From Mermis nigrescens (Eukaryota; Nematoda; Enoplea; Mermithida; Mermithidae), in assembly GCA_036768485.1 (NCBI GenBank), contig JAVLUZ010000169.1, positions 1,304,936 through 1,368,935 of the forward strand: a stretch of DNA of 64,000 nt, written 5' to 3'. A program made the translations under genes and the position numbers. The stretch's first letter is position 1, and the number at the start of each line of letters is the position of its first letter. A model generated the notes under the pieces. It was not told the origin of the DNA, searched no databases, and saw nothing but the letters and a program-made list of their open reading frames with translations. Positions 34,037 to 45,623 of the stretch are shown here, in pieces.

Positions 34037-36438
34037 GTACCCCACTTTTAATTAGCAAGATTTGAAAATACAATACTAGATTTCATTTACTGCGCGGTTC
34101 TTCTAATAATTGAATGGTTTAAACTTTACAAAGCTACTAGTTGTAGAAGAAACAAACATTCTGATTAGTAATTCTTATGTTACGTAGAACATCCTGTAAA
34201 GAAATATGCTTCCAAAACTACCTAGAGCTCAACTAAATTTACATTTTACACTTTATACAAGAGTGTAAAGAATTTTAGTGGGATTAATAATTTCGATATT
34301 GCTCTGATATAACGATAAGCATTTATTGAGAAATGAAACCTCTATAATGTTCTAAGAACAAATTAACATTAGGTGTTAATCACTTTACACTACTCTTCAT
34401 GCGCCCCTAGCAGACGTATCACATCTGTTTCCATATATATTTTACGACTTTAGAGAAAAAATAAGTTTTCGTGAGGCTCTAGAATGAAGCTTATTATATA
34501 GTGTAAACTTCACACTAGCAACGAGTGTAAAGAAGATTTTAGTATGATTTGTAAATTCGATATTACTCGGATATTACGATCAACATTCATGAAAAAATTA
34601 CGTCTCCATAACGGTTTAATGACAAATAGACACAGATGTAAACCACTTTACATCACTGTTGAGTGTAAACAAACGCGCTCAGCTGACGTCCCTTATTTGA
34701 TTCCATGTAAATTTTCAGATGACGGCAAAAAATTCAGGTTTTCGCAAAGCTCTAGAACGAAGATTAATTAGCAGTGTAAACTTTACACAACCGTCTAGTG
34801 CAAAGAGGATTATATTCCGATTTGTAAATCTGATATTACTCGGATATTATTATCAACATTTATGAAAAAAATTGCATGTCTACAATGGTCTGAGGACAAA
34901 TAAACAATGAGTGTAAACTACTTTACATCACTGTTGGATGTAAACAAACGCGCCTACGTGATGTCTCACATTTGATTCTTTGGAGATTTCTAGACTCCAG
35001 GAAAAAATTAGGTTTCTGGAATGCTCAAAAACGAAGATAAATACATATGTAGTGTAAACTTCATGTAAACACCTAGTGTAAAGAAGATTTCGGTCAGATT
35101 CGTAATTTTGATATTGTTCCGATATTACGATTAATATTTATGAAAAAAATTAAGTCTCCATAATGTTCTATGGGCAAACTAACTATAGGTGTAAACTTCT
35201 TTACAACACTGTAGAGTGTAAACATATGCGCCAGACTGGCATATCAAATTTGGTTCCTAGTCCATTTCTAGACTTGATAATCGTGTCCCTGACTCATAAC
35301 CGGAGAAGCAGGCAGAAAAAAACAAGACAGAAACGCATTGTAAACACCAAATTTTTGACTTTACACTCGCTAAATATTAATGTATAGACAATTTGCTTTG
35401 ACATGCACCCGATATAAAGCACTTTATTTTTATTCTATTGGACTTATCCCGACTTCTGGACGGAGGAAGTGGCGAACAAAAACGCAACAAAAACGTATTT
35501 TAAATCATTTAGAACACTGTAAACTTCAAAATTCCGTACCGAACTCTCCATTGAGTTTAAAGAAATTCGGTTTGGTACAATTTGTAGCTTTTAAATCGTA
35601 GTACATTCCTATGTGCCAAAATTCTCTTGCAAAAATTATTTGGTATGATTTATTAATCAAAATTCGGAAAAAAACGTGTTTTTTCGCCTATTTTTTACCT
35701 CTGATTTCGAACTTTACACCCCATAAATAACTCAATATTGCGTTTTTTAAAATGCACTTTGCTGCGATGTGTAGCCCATGAGAGGCACTTTATTAATGCT
35801 GTCTTCAATTCATACTGACTCATAAGCGGAAAAATTTGGCAGAGAAAAAAATCCGTTTTTTACACCATCCACTAGAGTGTAAACTTTAAACCCCAGGATC
35901 TAACTCACCATAGAGCGTAGAAGACTTTGCTTATATGCAGAATGTAGCCCTTGATCCGCTCTACATTTCTGTCAGAAAATATTTCAAAAAACTCATAACC
36001 GGAGTTAGTATCAGACATAAGCAGGTTGAAAACTCGACCAAAAAGTGCTTTTTCACCCCCAGATTTTCGCACTCTTTACACTGCCATTCGATAACTAATG
36101 CGAATTTCAAAAAACAAAAAAAGTACTATCTGTAGAATTCATTCCTCTTTTATCCTATGCTGTTCAATTCTTCGAGTCATCAATACTCAGTTGTCCACAT
36201 GCCGCATTATAAATGTCCCGAAATTTGTCCTATGTTATAACGTTACACAAAAACTTTACACCTTCTTTACACAGTCAGTTTTGAGTTTCAAGAAAAACAA
36301 AAAAACATGGGCAGCGAATTTTTTTATTATCTTTCTTTTAAAAAAACTGCACCTTCCAGAAGTGTCCTGTTATAGCTGTAGGGGGTGCACAGGTGTTAGG
36401 GGTACCCAAGTATATTATAGGTACGCGCTACCTATGAT
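34037..36438 (-). repeat. Family R copy D
   Basis: Pairs in inverted orientation with copy F (54,504-56,767) along its whole length, through the AAAACTGCACCTTCCAGAAG phrase to the terminal GCGCTACCTATGAT. At least seven modules of 150-300 bp, each with GTGTAAA motifs, are visible. The open frames are not conserved relative to copies A, C and E. Confidence 0.75.
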
Positions 36439-37419
36439 ACTATGGATCAGAAGTCTTGCAGTCATCTTGTAACTTAGGTACCTGCTTAAAACATTATGTG
36501 CCGAAATTAAGTAAGGCAACGTTTCTGATTGCATGACATAATAAATTATAAATCGTTTTGGCGTTTCAGGAATAATGTAGGTACATATTCTGGATGGTCT
36601 TTCGAATTATCCACTGGAAACTTACATGTTTTCTAGATAATTTTGCTGAATAATTGGAGACAGGCTGCTTAAAATTTGAGAAACATTTTTATGAATTTCT
36701 GAGAAGATAGATAACTGATAAAATTCAATTTGCACTGCAATAAATTGCATTGTGAAATTTGGGAGAATGCTCAATATAAAAAATGTTATCCACGGCTGCA
36801 CTCTTACGCGCATAATTTTTTGGTATACAATAGACGAATTGTCTGCGACTTATTTAGGCATTTTTTAATGCCAGATGCTAGAGCTCCAACTACAGAAACG
36901 ATTTTACGTAAACGGAACGTTTGCATTATTTCAATCTTTTTGATTGAATAATAATATCACAATTGTTTGTAAAACAGTTAAATCAATTTCTATAATTACA
37001 GTAGGCACGTATGCAGATACATATCACGAACGAATAAACAGATATCAGACGAAGAATGCAGAGATGAATAACAAGAATACCTAGCTTTAACATATTAAAA
37101 TTATTGAATTTGTTTTACAGAGTTAACTTTTAGAAATTAAATTATAATATAGATTTTATAAAGCTTTAAGAAGATGTAGGGAAGAAGTACGAGTATTTAA
37201 GTAATTAAACTCGTTATAGCACCAGAATTTTTTGAAAACGAATAAATACACGACAGCTGCAATAATTGCTTAATAAAGTTCCAAAAAGAAAAATTTTCCT
37301 CCCAAGATCCACGCGATGATGTGATAACCCTATTTTAAGTCCTTGTGATTTTTGTAACAATGCCAAATTTGAGGGCTTTTTACAAAAAATTTCCGTATTA
37401 TTCAATAAAAATATTCAAC
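36439..37419. other. Non-coding spacer downstream of the Ser/Thr-rich exon
   Basis: AT-rich with no supported frame. The minus-strand AATAAA at 37,420-37,425 at its right edge belongs to the exon described next. Confidence 0.4.
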
Positions 37420-37452
37420 TTTATTGTAGATTCGTTATTATCGAATGAAAGT

Positions 37453-37912
37453 TTAGTAATGTTTCATTAGATCGATTTGATGCCAACCTAATCGACACCA
37501 ACGACCGCTTAAAATGGAGTAGACACTGTGCAAAATATGTTGCTGAATGCTTACACTCGTTTTTCGAGTGGCTGCGACTTTGCCATAGCTGCTTAAGGTG
37601 ACAGTGGTTGAGGTGATAGTAGTTGCGACTTCAGTGATGGTTACTGTTTCTGATGATCCGGTTGTTCCGGCGTTTGAGCTGGCCACGCCATCGGGCAAGG
37701 TGGTTGCAATGTTCAAGCTGCTATAATGACTTGACATTTCGGTGATTGCTGATGATTTGGTTGTTTCGATATTTGAGATGACCGCGTCAGTCTGGCTAGT
37801 CGAAATGGCTCTGACACTTGAGTTTTGAAAGGTGGTCTCAATGTTCGACCTCATAGTGGGGCTTGACGAAGAGGAAGAGGAACCAGTCTTCATGCCCCAT
37901 ATGTCAATAGCA
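37453..37912 (-). CDS. Candidate 3' terminal exon, Ser/Thr-rich (mucin-like) protein
   Basis: The minus-strand frame runs from an acceptor-like TTTTTTTAG (exon start 37,912) to TAA at 37,453-37,455. An AATAAA lies at 37,425-37,420, about 28 bases past the stop. The encoded stretch of about 152 residues is nearly half Ser and Thr in its first 110 residues (TGSSETVTITEVATTITSTT), as expected for an O-glycosylated extracellular segment. It then changes to an ordinary tail containing SGRWCRLGWHQ. Repeated SNIETT phrases suggest internal duplication. I do not recognise a family. Acceptor, stop and close polyadenylation signal support a real last exon. Confidence 0.5.
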
Positions 37913-38974
37913 CTAAAAAAATAATGAATATTGCATAGCTTGCTACATTATGAGCAGCATTACTGCTTTAATGCCGAAAATTGCGGCTTCAGCTGGTTAT
38001 TTTTCATGGATCGTTTAGCTCGCGAAAACCAGCTTAATGACAGCTTGTAAAGTGTAACTACATGTCTAATATTAGAGCTTTGCCCGGGTTTAGTTCGTTT
38101 CTTCGACATAAATCATGACAATTTTTGCCGACAGTAAATCGACAGTCTATGAGCATAAAAATGCAAAAACATTTTCGGAAAGTTGTACTAGAATGAAAGC
38201 TGTTATGTACATGATAAAATCGACTTATTAGCGCGATTCTAGTCCAAAAATTACGCAAAAACACTTAGAATAGCACATTTTCGAAGGTTTTTCGAGTAAG
38301 AATGAAAATTTTGTTGAGGCTACAGGGTCAGCGGTGATTTCGAGGTCAAAAGCTCTCTAAACGCCCCCTGCCCAAACACGTATAAATTGGCTGGAACGGG
38401 CTGTATGCCAGCATTAGGGATGCAGGCTAAGCAATTTTTACGATGTCTCTCGTCTAAATTTTACGTAACCAATGTGATTAACAGGGTATAATCAACAAGG
38501 TGCCTACATTTCTTTGAAAATAATTCTGAAGTAGATATAATGCACACATAGTTCTCCTTATGATCGCATGATTTTGAAAACAATTCGGCGCTTTTAATAA
38601 TTTTTAGCACATCATTTATGTACTAAGAGACTAAAGTATCACAAGCACAACGCATCCTAAGATTTTCTAATATCTACTGAACTTAAAAAATTAAGTTTTC
38701 CACACTGGATTTGTTTTAACATCCAGTCAACCATATATGTAGACCATTCATCAGCAGGCATATAGCTGTGGAAGGATAGGGGGACTAGTCCCCGAATTTT
38801 GGAAGACGAGTATTCTTTGTAAAGGTCCCACAAACGAAAAAATTGGAAAAAGGCCCAGAAATTTCGGGCGCTTTCAAAGAGAAATTTTTATTTTTTACTT
38901 TATTTTTTCTCTAATAATTAGAGGTCGTTGAGAGACGCTCAAATACACCATTGTTTTTATCTGTCTACATATAT
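37913..38974. other. Non-coding spacer
   Basis: No gene is supported. It may hold intron sequence of the Ser/Thr-rich gene. Confidence 0.35.
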
Positions 38975-39572
<598 letters not shown>

Positions 39573-39580
39573 ATAATGAC

Positions 39581-39828
39581 TATACGTGGGCAGCAAGGAA
39601 ATTCTGGGGTGGGGTGCAAGATTTTTCAAAGGTCGCAAAATGGCCTTAAAAGTGGTAGTATGGCGGAAAAACACAATTTTTCGACATTTCTCATTGAGCA
39701 CTATCCATTGGCATCAAAAATTGCGAAAAAACGAAAAAAAATTTTAAAAATTGAATTCTGGGGAGGTATTTTGATTTCTGGGGGGGTGCATAACCCCCGA
39801 ACCCCCCCCCCCCCTACGCCCAGGTGTG
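39581..39828 (+). mobile_element. Small hAT MITE (CACACCTGGGC family)
   Basis: A 248-bp copy with perfect 8-bp duplications ATAATGAC at 39,573-39,580 and 39,829-39,836. Begins TATACGTGGGCAGCA and ends GCCCAGGTGTG. Confidence 0.92.
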
Positions 39829-40124
39829 ATAATGACTCCTTGATTAAAAGATCAAAAGGGTGGGATGCTCGACTGTGTCTTAAAATAGAAAAAATATGTC
39901 TTAAAATATGTCTTAAAATATAAAAATAAAAAAATGAAAAAAATAAAAAATAAAAATAAAATTTTGAAAATTCTTAAAATAGGTCTGACATACTTTCAAA
40001 AATAGTTTCAGGCTGAATCCGATCCTGGGGGACACGCCGCCAGATCTGATTGGAGCGACTCGAGCAAACAAATTAGCGACCTGAGCGCTCACTTAAGTAA
40101 ACAAAAGTGCGCAATGAATTACGA

Positions 40125-41833
40125 TTGGGGGCCAGGTGCGCTGCCTAGTCCGAGTGCGCTGCCAAGTCCGAGTGCGCTGCAAGGTCCGAGTGTGCTGCCG
40201 TAGTCAAGTGCGCTGACAGGGCCAAGTGCGCTGCCAAATAAAAGAGCATGTAGTTACCCAAGCACGTAAGTAGGTACATCTGTACAATTATGCTTTTTCC
40301 TACCGCTTTGTGTGTGAGTAGGTACGATTGATCACAGTGGAATTCATAAGCGTTTTTGGGGAGATTTTAAGGAAGATCAAGACCCCAAAATGGCTAACTG
40401 ATTCCAGCAAAGAAGGATTTTTTTCAGACCGACACACCTGAATTTCCAAGCTTTACATACAAAGTAATACCTTATATTTAGGCAGCCTCTTAGCATATGT
40501 ACAATGGTTACATATTGTAACTTATTGTTAGTAAGAAATATGTTCTTAGATGTTATTCCAATGTTGCATTTAGCTTAGATATCTATTATCGTTTTCCGTC
40601 AACACTTTTCGTTTGAGAATTTGTGCACATAGATAAGTAGGTATGTACATGCAGATGAATGTACGCAACTATTATTCGTGCTAACGAGTGATTCTTGTGC
40701 ATATGTGACACAAAACATTCAATTAACCGTTAAGTCGTAGGAAAATTAATTAAAAAACACGTAACACTTGCTCTTCATTCTATATTTAACGCTCCTCGAC
40801 TTTTCTTTCCTCTGAGAAAATTTTCTGGTAAAAATGTGGCAAAATTAAGGCAAAAAGTGGATTAAAATTGAAAACTTTCTTCAAAAGTACCAGAAATTGA
40901 TATGAACTCTATATTGGCGTTTATATCAGTTTTTGAGGCTATTTTAGCCCAAAAAAGCTCAATATTTGACCCCCGCCATGCTGTGCATCTCTTCATATGG
41001 TTCCGACTGTCAAGAAACCATTCCCATCCATAGCAGCCCAGAATTCAAATTTTAATTTTTTTACTGTTTTTATTCTGATATGATGAATGGGAATGAGAAG
41101 AGTCAAAAGATGTGTTTTACGTTTTAACGTTAGCTTTCAACCATTTTTTCTTACTAACAATATTTTTGGAACTTTGTCGTTCTATGACTTTTTAAGAGAC
41201 ATCGATGTTCTAAATAGATGTTGATTGCTAGCTACATAGATGGAACAGGCTATCACAATTATTACTTCTCAACGAAATGAAGCAATTCGGCTTGCTGTTT
41301 GAAGACTTTTTTACTCTCTTCAAAGTTCAAATTAAATTATTCTTACAAATGCAAAATATTAAAAGATTTGAGGTCAATAGTGCCTCTATACAGCAGAACA
41401 GAAGTGTAGTATTTTAGCTTGAGATGAATCGCATTTATTTGAAGGTAGCCGAAGATTTTTTGAGCTAAAATTGCCTTGGAATTATCTTAAACCACTAAAT
41501 AGCATAAATACTAAGTAATGATTCGTAGTTGATTTCAAGCACTTTTTAAGGAAGTTGTTGTTTTTTCGGTTTCTGACCTTAATTTTGCAACAAAAAACAC
41601 TTTATAATTGCGCTCAGGTACATAAGTACTGTTTACATTGTAAGTAGTCTACTGGAGAAACATCGTTTTTCAGTAATCAGCGGAAATAATTCGCACGCAA
41701 AGCGGTAATATCTGTCTGGCAGCGCACTCGGCCCTATCAGCGCACTCGACTATGGCAGCTCACCTGACCTCGGCAGCGCTCTCGGACTTGGCAGCGCACT
41801 CGAACTAGGCAGCGCACTCGGCACCGACCCATC
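40125..41833. mobile_element. 1.7-kb hAT-like element with CCGAGTGCGCTGCC arrays
   Basis: Flanked by AATTACGA (40,117-40,124) and AATTACGC (41,834-41,841), seven of eight matching. Five to six copies of a roughly 18-bp unit, CCGAGTGCGCTGCCAAGT, lie just inside the left end (40,131-40,240). Inverted copies lie just inside the right end (41,715-41,830). The interior is AT-rich and lacks a transposase. The layout parallels the 252-1855 element with a different motif. Confidence 0.8.
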
Positions 41834-42080
41834 AATTACGCTTGGCTGACCTCGTCGGTCGACCAATTGTGCGTCTGGTACTTACAGTAATGCACCCGAC
41901 TAGGGGAGCATTTTTTTAACAATCTTTTTACATGGCGAAAATCAAATTTTATACTTTAGTTTTTCGAGCTCATCGTTAAAAATGGAGCAAGAAAATATAT
42001 AATATTATAACATTTCATTCACTCTGGAAAAAGTTGACTTATTTTAAATTTTGAGAGCACTTGACATTTATTTTGTCCAC

Positions 42081-42876
42081 TAGCAAATAAAAATGCTCCG
42101 ATGGAATAAAAAAGATGAATATACTTGGAATTGTGGATTATTGAGGATGTAAAAGGAGAGGACTAGGAAAAATCTATCTAGAGTCGCTAAATCGGCTAAA
42201 AATCACACTTTTTCTAAGCAACGCAAAAATCGAAGTATATTCTGCGGCTTCGAACAAAGTGTCTTTTTTAAATAATGTTCAACGTTTCAGATAAGAGTGT
42301 ATAAACGAAATCTATAATGTTTACTTTTTTTAAATCGCTGGCATGTAGCAACGCTGACTAGCTTCGTATCTTGATTGATAGAAAACTAAGCGGTATTGTA
42401 TTTAAAGTTGTTTTATTTCGTTATGAACATTATAGCAAGCAAAGCAGGGGCCGATTAATTAGTGCACACAATCGTTACGGGAATGCTACTGTACTTACAT
42501 TTAGTCTGTTTTAGGTCAACTTCCGCGTTTCCTACTGTTTTAAACCAATAATTTCTTCATTTGTCTTGGATGCATCGATGTTTGCTATTTCATTCAATCG
42601 GCTTAGAAAGACAGTTAGTTTACTCAATAGCATTTCCCATAGCTCTGCATAGCTAACGTGCTGCTTTTTCATTCATTTTTATGGTTGAAGATTTATTTTA
42701 ATCTGTTGGCCGCAGAATATACTTCGATTTTTTGCGTTGCTTAGAGAAAGTGTGATTTTTAGCAAATTTTGCGACTTTAGGAGCTTTGTCCTAGTCCCCT
42801 CCTTTTACATCCTTAATAATCCACAATTCCAAGTATATTCTTCTTTTTTGTTCCATCGGAGCATTTTTCTTTGCAA
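42081..42876. mobile_element. TAGCAAAG inverted-repeat unit, copy E
   Basis: A 796-bp unit with slightly diverged ends (TAGCAAATAAAAATGCTCC and TTTTTCTTTGCAA). The interior matches copies A and C. Confidence 0.75.
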
Positions 42877-44404
42877 CTACCCTACTTTTAATTACCATAA
42901 TTTCAGTACATCAGTCAGTAAACACATCAATTAACATACCACAATAATGACAACAGTCCAAGAACGCGGAAAACAATATTGTTCTTAACATCAGCATTAT
43001 CCTTTTTAAACAAGACAACCTTACATTATTTAAACATATCAACGTTTTTCAGCATAAACTTTACGCAAATATCAAGTGTAAGGAACACTAACGCTCAGAT
43101 TTGGAAGTAAAATAAATTTGTAGTATAAGCTATACATTGACAACAAACGAATAGCGCAAACTTTAAATAACTACTAGGTGTATAGAAAACTAACAGTCAG
43201 ATTCCCAATTCTGATTTTACGTAGAAAACTTTACACAACCACAGAGTGTAAAGAAAATTTCAGTCGGATTCGTAATTTTGATATTACTGTGATATTATAA
43301 TCAACGTTTATGGAAAGATTAATTCTCCACAATGGACCGAGGACAAATAAATATCAGATGTAAACCACTTTACACCACTGTTGAGTGTTAACTAAACTGG
43401 CGTATCACATTTGGTTTCTGGTTAATTTTTAGACTTGAGATTATGTCCAGACTCAAAACCCAGAACTTGGCAGAAAAAACAAGACAGAAACACGTTTAAG
43501 TCCCCCATTTTTTTAACTTTACACCTCCCGAATAAGCTAAATGTTGATGTAAACAAACGCAATTTGCTGTGACGCGTACCCCTTAGAAAGTAATTTATTT
43601 TTATCCTATTGACTCTCGCCCGACATCTGAACAGAGAAAGTGGCGAAAATGTACAAACACGTATTTTCCACTGTCCACCACATTGTAAACTTTAAAATCT
43701 GAACCTGACGCTCCGCCCCATTCATTGAATGTAAATAAATTCGGTTCGGGCCAGTTTGTTGCCCTTTGATTGTAGTACGTTTGTATGTGCCAAACCTATG
43801 TTCCGCAAAATATTTGATATGATTTACCAATCAAAATACGAGAAAAACTGTTTTTTCGCCCATTTACACCTCAGATTTCGAACTTTACACCCCCATAAAC
43901 AACTCAATATTACGTTTTTTTTAAGGCGACTTGCTTTGACCTGTAGCCCTTTAGAGTTATTTCATTTCTATTTTATTCAATTCATCCCAACTCATAATCG
44001 AAAAAGTTGGCAGAGAAATCTCGCACAAAATCTATTTTTTACTCATCCCTTAGAGTGTAAAGTTTAAATCCCGAGTACTAATTGCGTATTGATTGTAGAA
44101 AAGTTTGCTGGTAAACACAAGATGGCCCTTGATCTATAGTACATTTCTGTCTGAAAAAATTTCTTAAATCTCATAACCGGAGTTGTTGACAGATATAAAC
44201 AAATCCAAAGTGCATGCGTTTGCCGAAAGAATTAAAAAAATAAAAAATCAGTACTCAGAAGATTTGAACCCATTAGTCTTTTTTAAACCCGCATGCGAGA
44301 ACAGATGCGTCAGCCTCTGCACCAACTCGACAAATCGGCGAATTTTAATTCTTAGTCAATTATTAAAAGATATTCATCATTCTACTGAAGTTCAAGAATA
44401 GTTT

Positions 44405-44870
44405 TGAAAAATGAGCTTGTTAAGCGAGAGTTGTAAACCAAGAGAAAAACTTAAAGTTTAAACATACCATTAAATTATGAAGAGATTAATTATTATAATT
44501 AAATTATTATGAATAATTTAATTATAATAATTAGATTATTATCTGCTATTCACAAACATGTCTCAAAAAGCAATCATTCAATTACATCAGATTGCTCCAA
44601 GGTTATTAGTCGAGCATGCAACTCTTTTGATCTTTTAATCAAGGAGTCGTTATACATAGCACGTGATCGTCCTATTCTCAACAATAATGTTTCATCATAT
44701 CCTCTAAATTTGTTTTAATTTACTGAAATCCCACCTTTTTCATTTTCTACCAGTTTAAAATCTTTTATAATTCTCTTCATAATTTAATGGTATGTTTAAA
44801 CTTTAAGTTTTTCTCTTGGTTTACAACTCTCGCTTATCAAGCTCATTTTTCAAAACTATTACCTAGTCCA
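44405..44870. repeat. ~465-bp imperfect palindrome
   Basis: The left half (GAGCTTGTTAAGCGAGAGTTGTAAACC, 44,411 on) and right half (GGTTTACAACTCTCGCTTATCAAGCTC, to about 44,846) are inverted, with further pairing through TAATTTAAT sequences. It resembles the single-sided segment at 39,370-39,570, so it is likely a foldback version of that repeat. Confidence 0.65.
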
Positions 44871-45148
44871 CAGTCGTTTCTAAAGTTTAAGAATAGTGCA
44901 TTTATGATAATAAAAATAATTATTTATTAAAGACAAGTCAAAAACCTCTGAAATAAGAAAAATCTGATCGAACAATATGCAATACGGAGTTATCTATCGG
45001 CATTAGAAAATACATAGATGTATAATTCAAAGTTCACCTCTTCATACATCAACAAACAGTGGCTGCAGAACAGTATAACGCATTATTGATTGTAAAGAAA
45101 CAAAATAAATTTTTACGTGTAGCGCTTAGGACGAAGCACATTTTGAAA

Positions 45149-45410
45149 TAGAATGAAATGAATGAAATAGTTTATTGCGACAGAGACGGAATTAAAACAA
45201 TACAAATTTGGTCAAATTAAAAAAAAGAAAGAAACAGAGTAAATACACTAAAATGTCGTCAATGCAATGAAATATAATATCAATAACCTGCGCAAGGACT
45301 CTAAAGGCGGTTTGCACTTACTTATAGTCTAGGGTAAAACTAATTTTCTCTAAACAACTGCTGAAGGAGGGAAAGTTCGGGGCATTTACAACTTCTTCTG
45401 GCAAATTGAA
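45149..45410 (-). mobile_element. 5'-truncated LINE, 3' end only
   Basis: Minus-strand reading from 45,410 gives FNLPEEVVNAPNFPSF and about 15 further residues to TAA at 45,318-45,320. That is the conserved C-terminal signature of LINE ORF2 reverse transcriptases (the LPEEVV.AP..F motif). A 3' untranslated region follows, with AATAAA at 45,176-45,171 and a tail of ATTTCATTC repeats. Flanking TTGAA on both sides, and uninterrupted family R sequence in sister copies, mark the insertion site. Only the last 30 or so codons remain. The clade (Jockey/CR1-like) is uncertain. Confidence 0.75.
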
Positions 45411-45623
45411 GGTTGTACCACTTTCTGTCTACTAAGTGGAGAATATGGCAGGGAAAAAATATTTTGTTGTCCCAGACTGTTTACAATAAACCGCCTCCAA
45501 ATTTAAAGAATATTGTTTTTTTGAAAAAAAATAAAAAAGACCCCCTAGATTTTATGATTGTCTACCTTTTGAAATCAATTAGACTGCATAGAATGTAACA
45601 CTGAGTTAGATATGCTCGTGCTA

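Larger units (their letters stand above)
42877..45623 (-). repeat. Family R copy E, interrupted
   Basis: Matches copy C module by module. It is interrupted by a palindromic insert around 44,400-44,870 and by a LINE 3' end at about 45,149-45,410. Its outer end is missing: the repeat stops at GATATGCTCGTGC (45,623), where another element begins. Confidence 0.65.
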
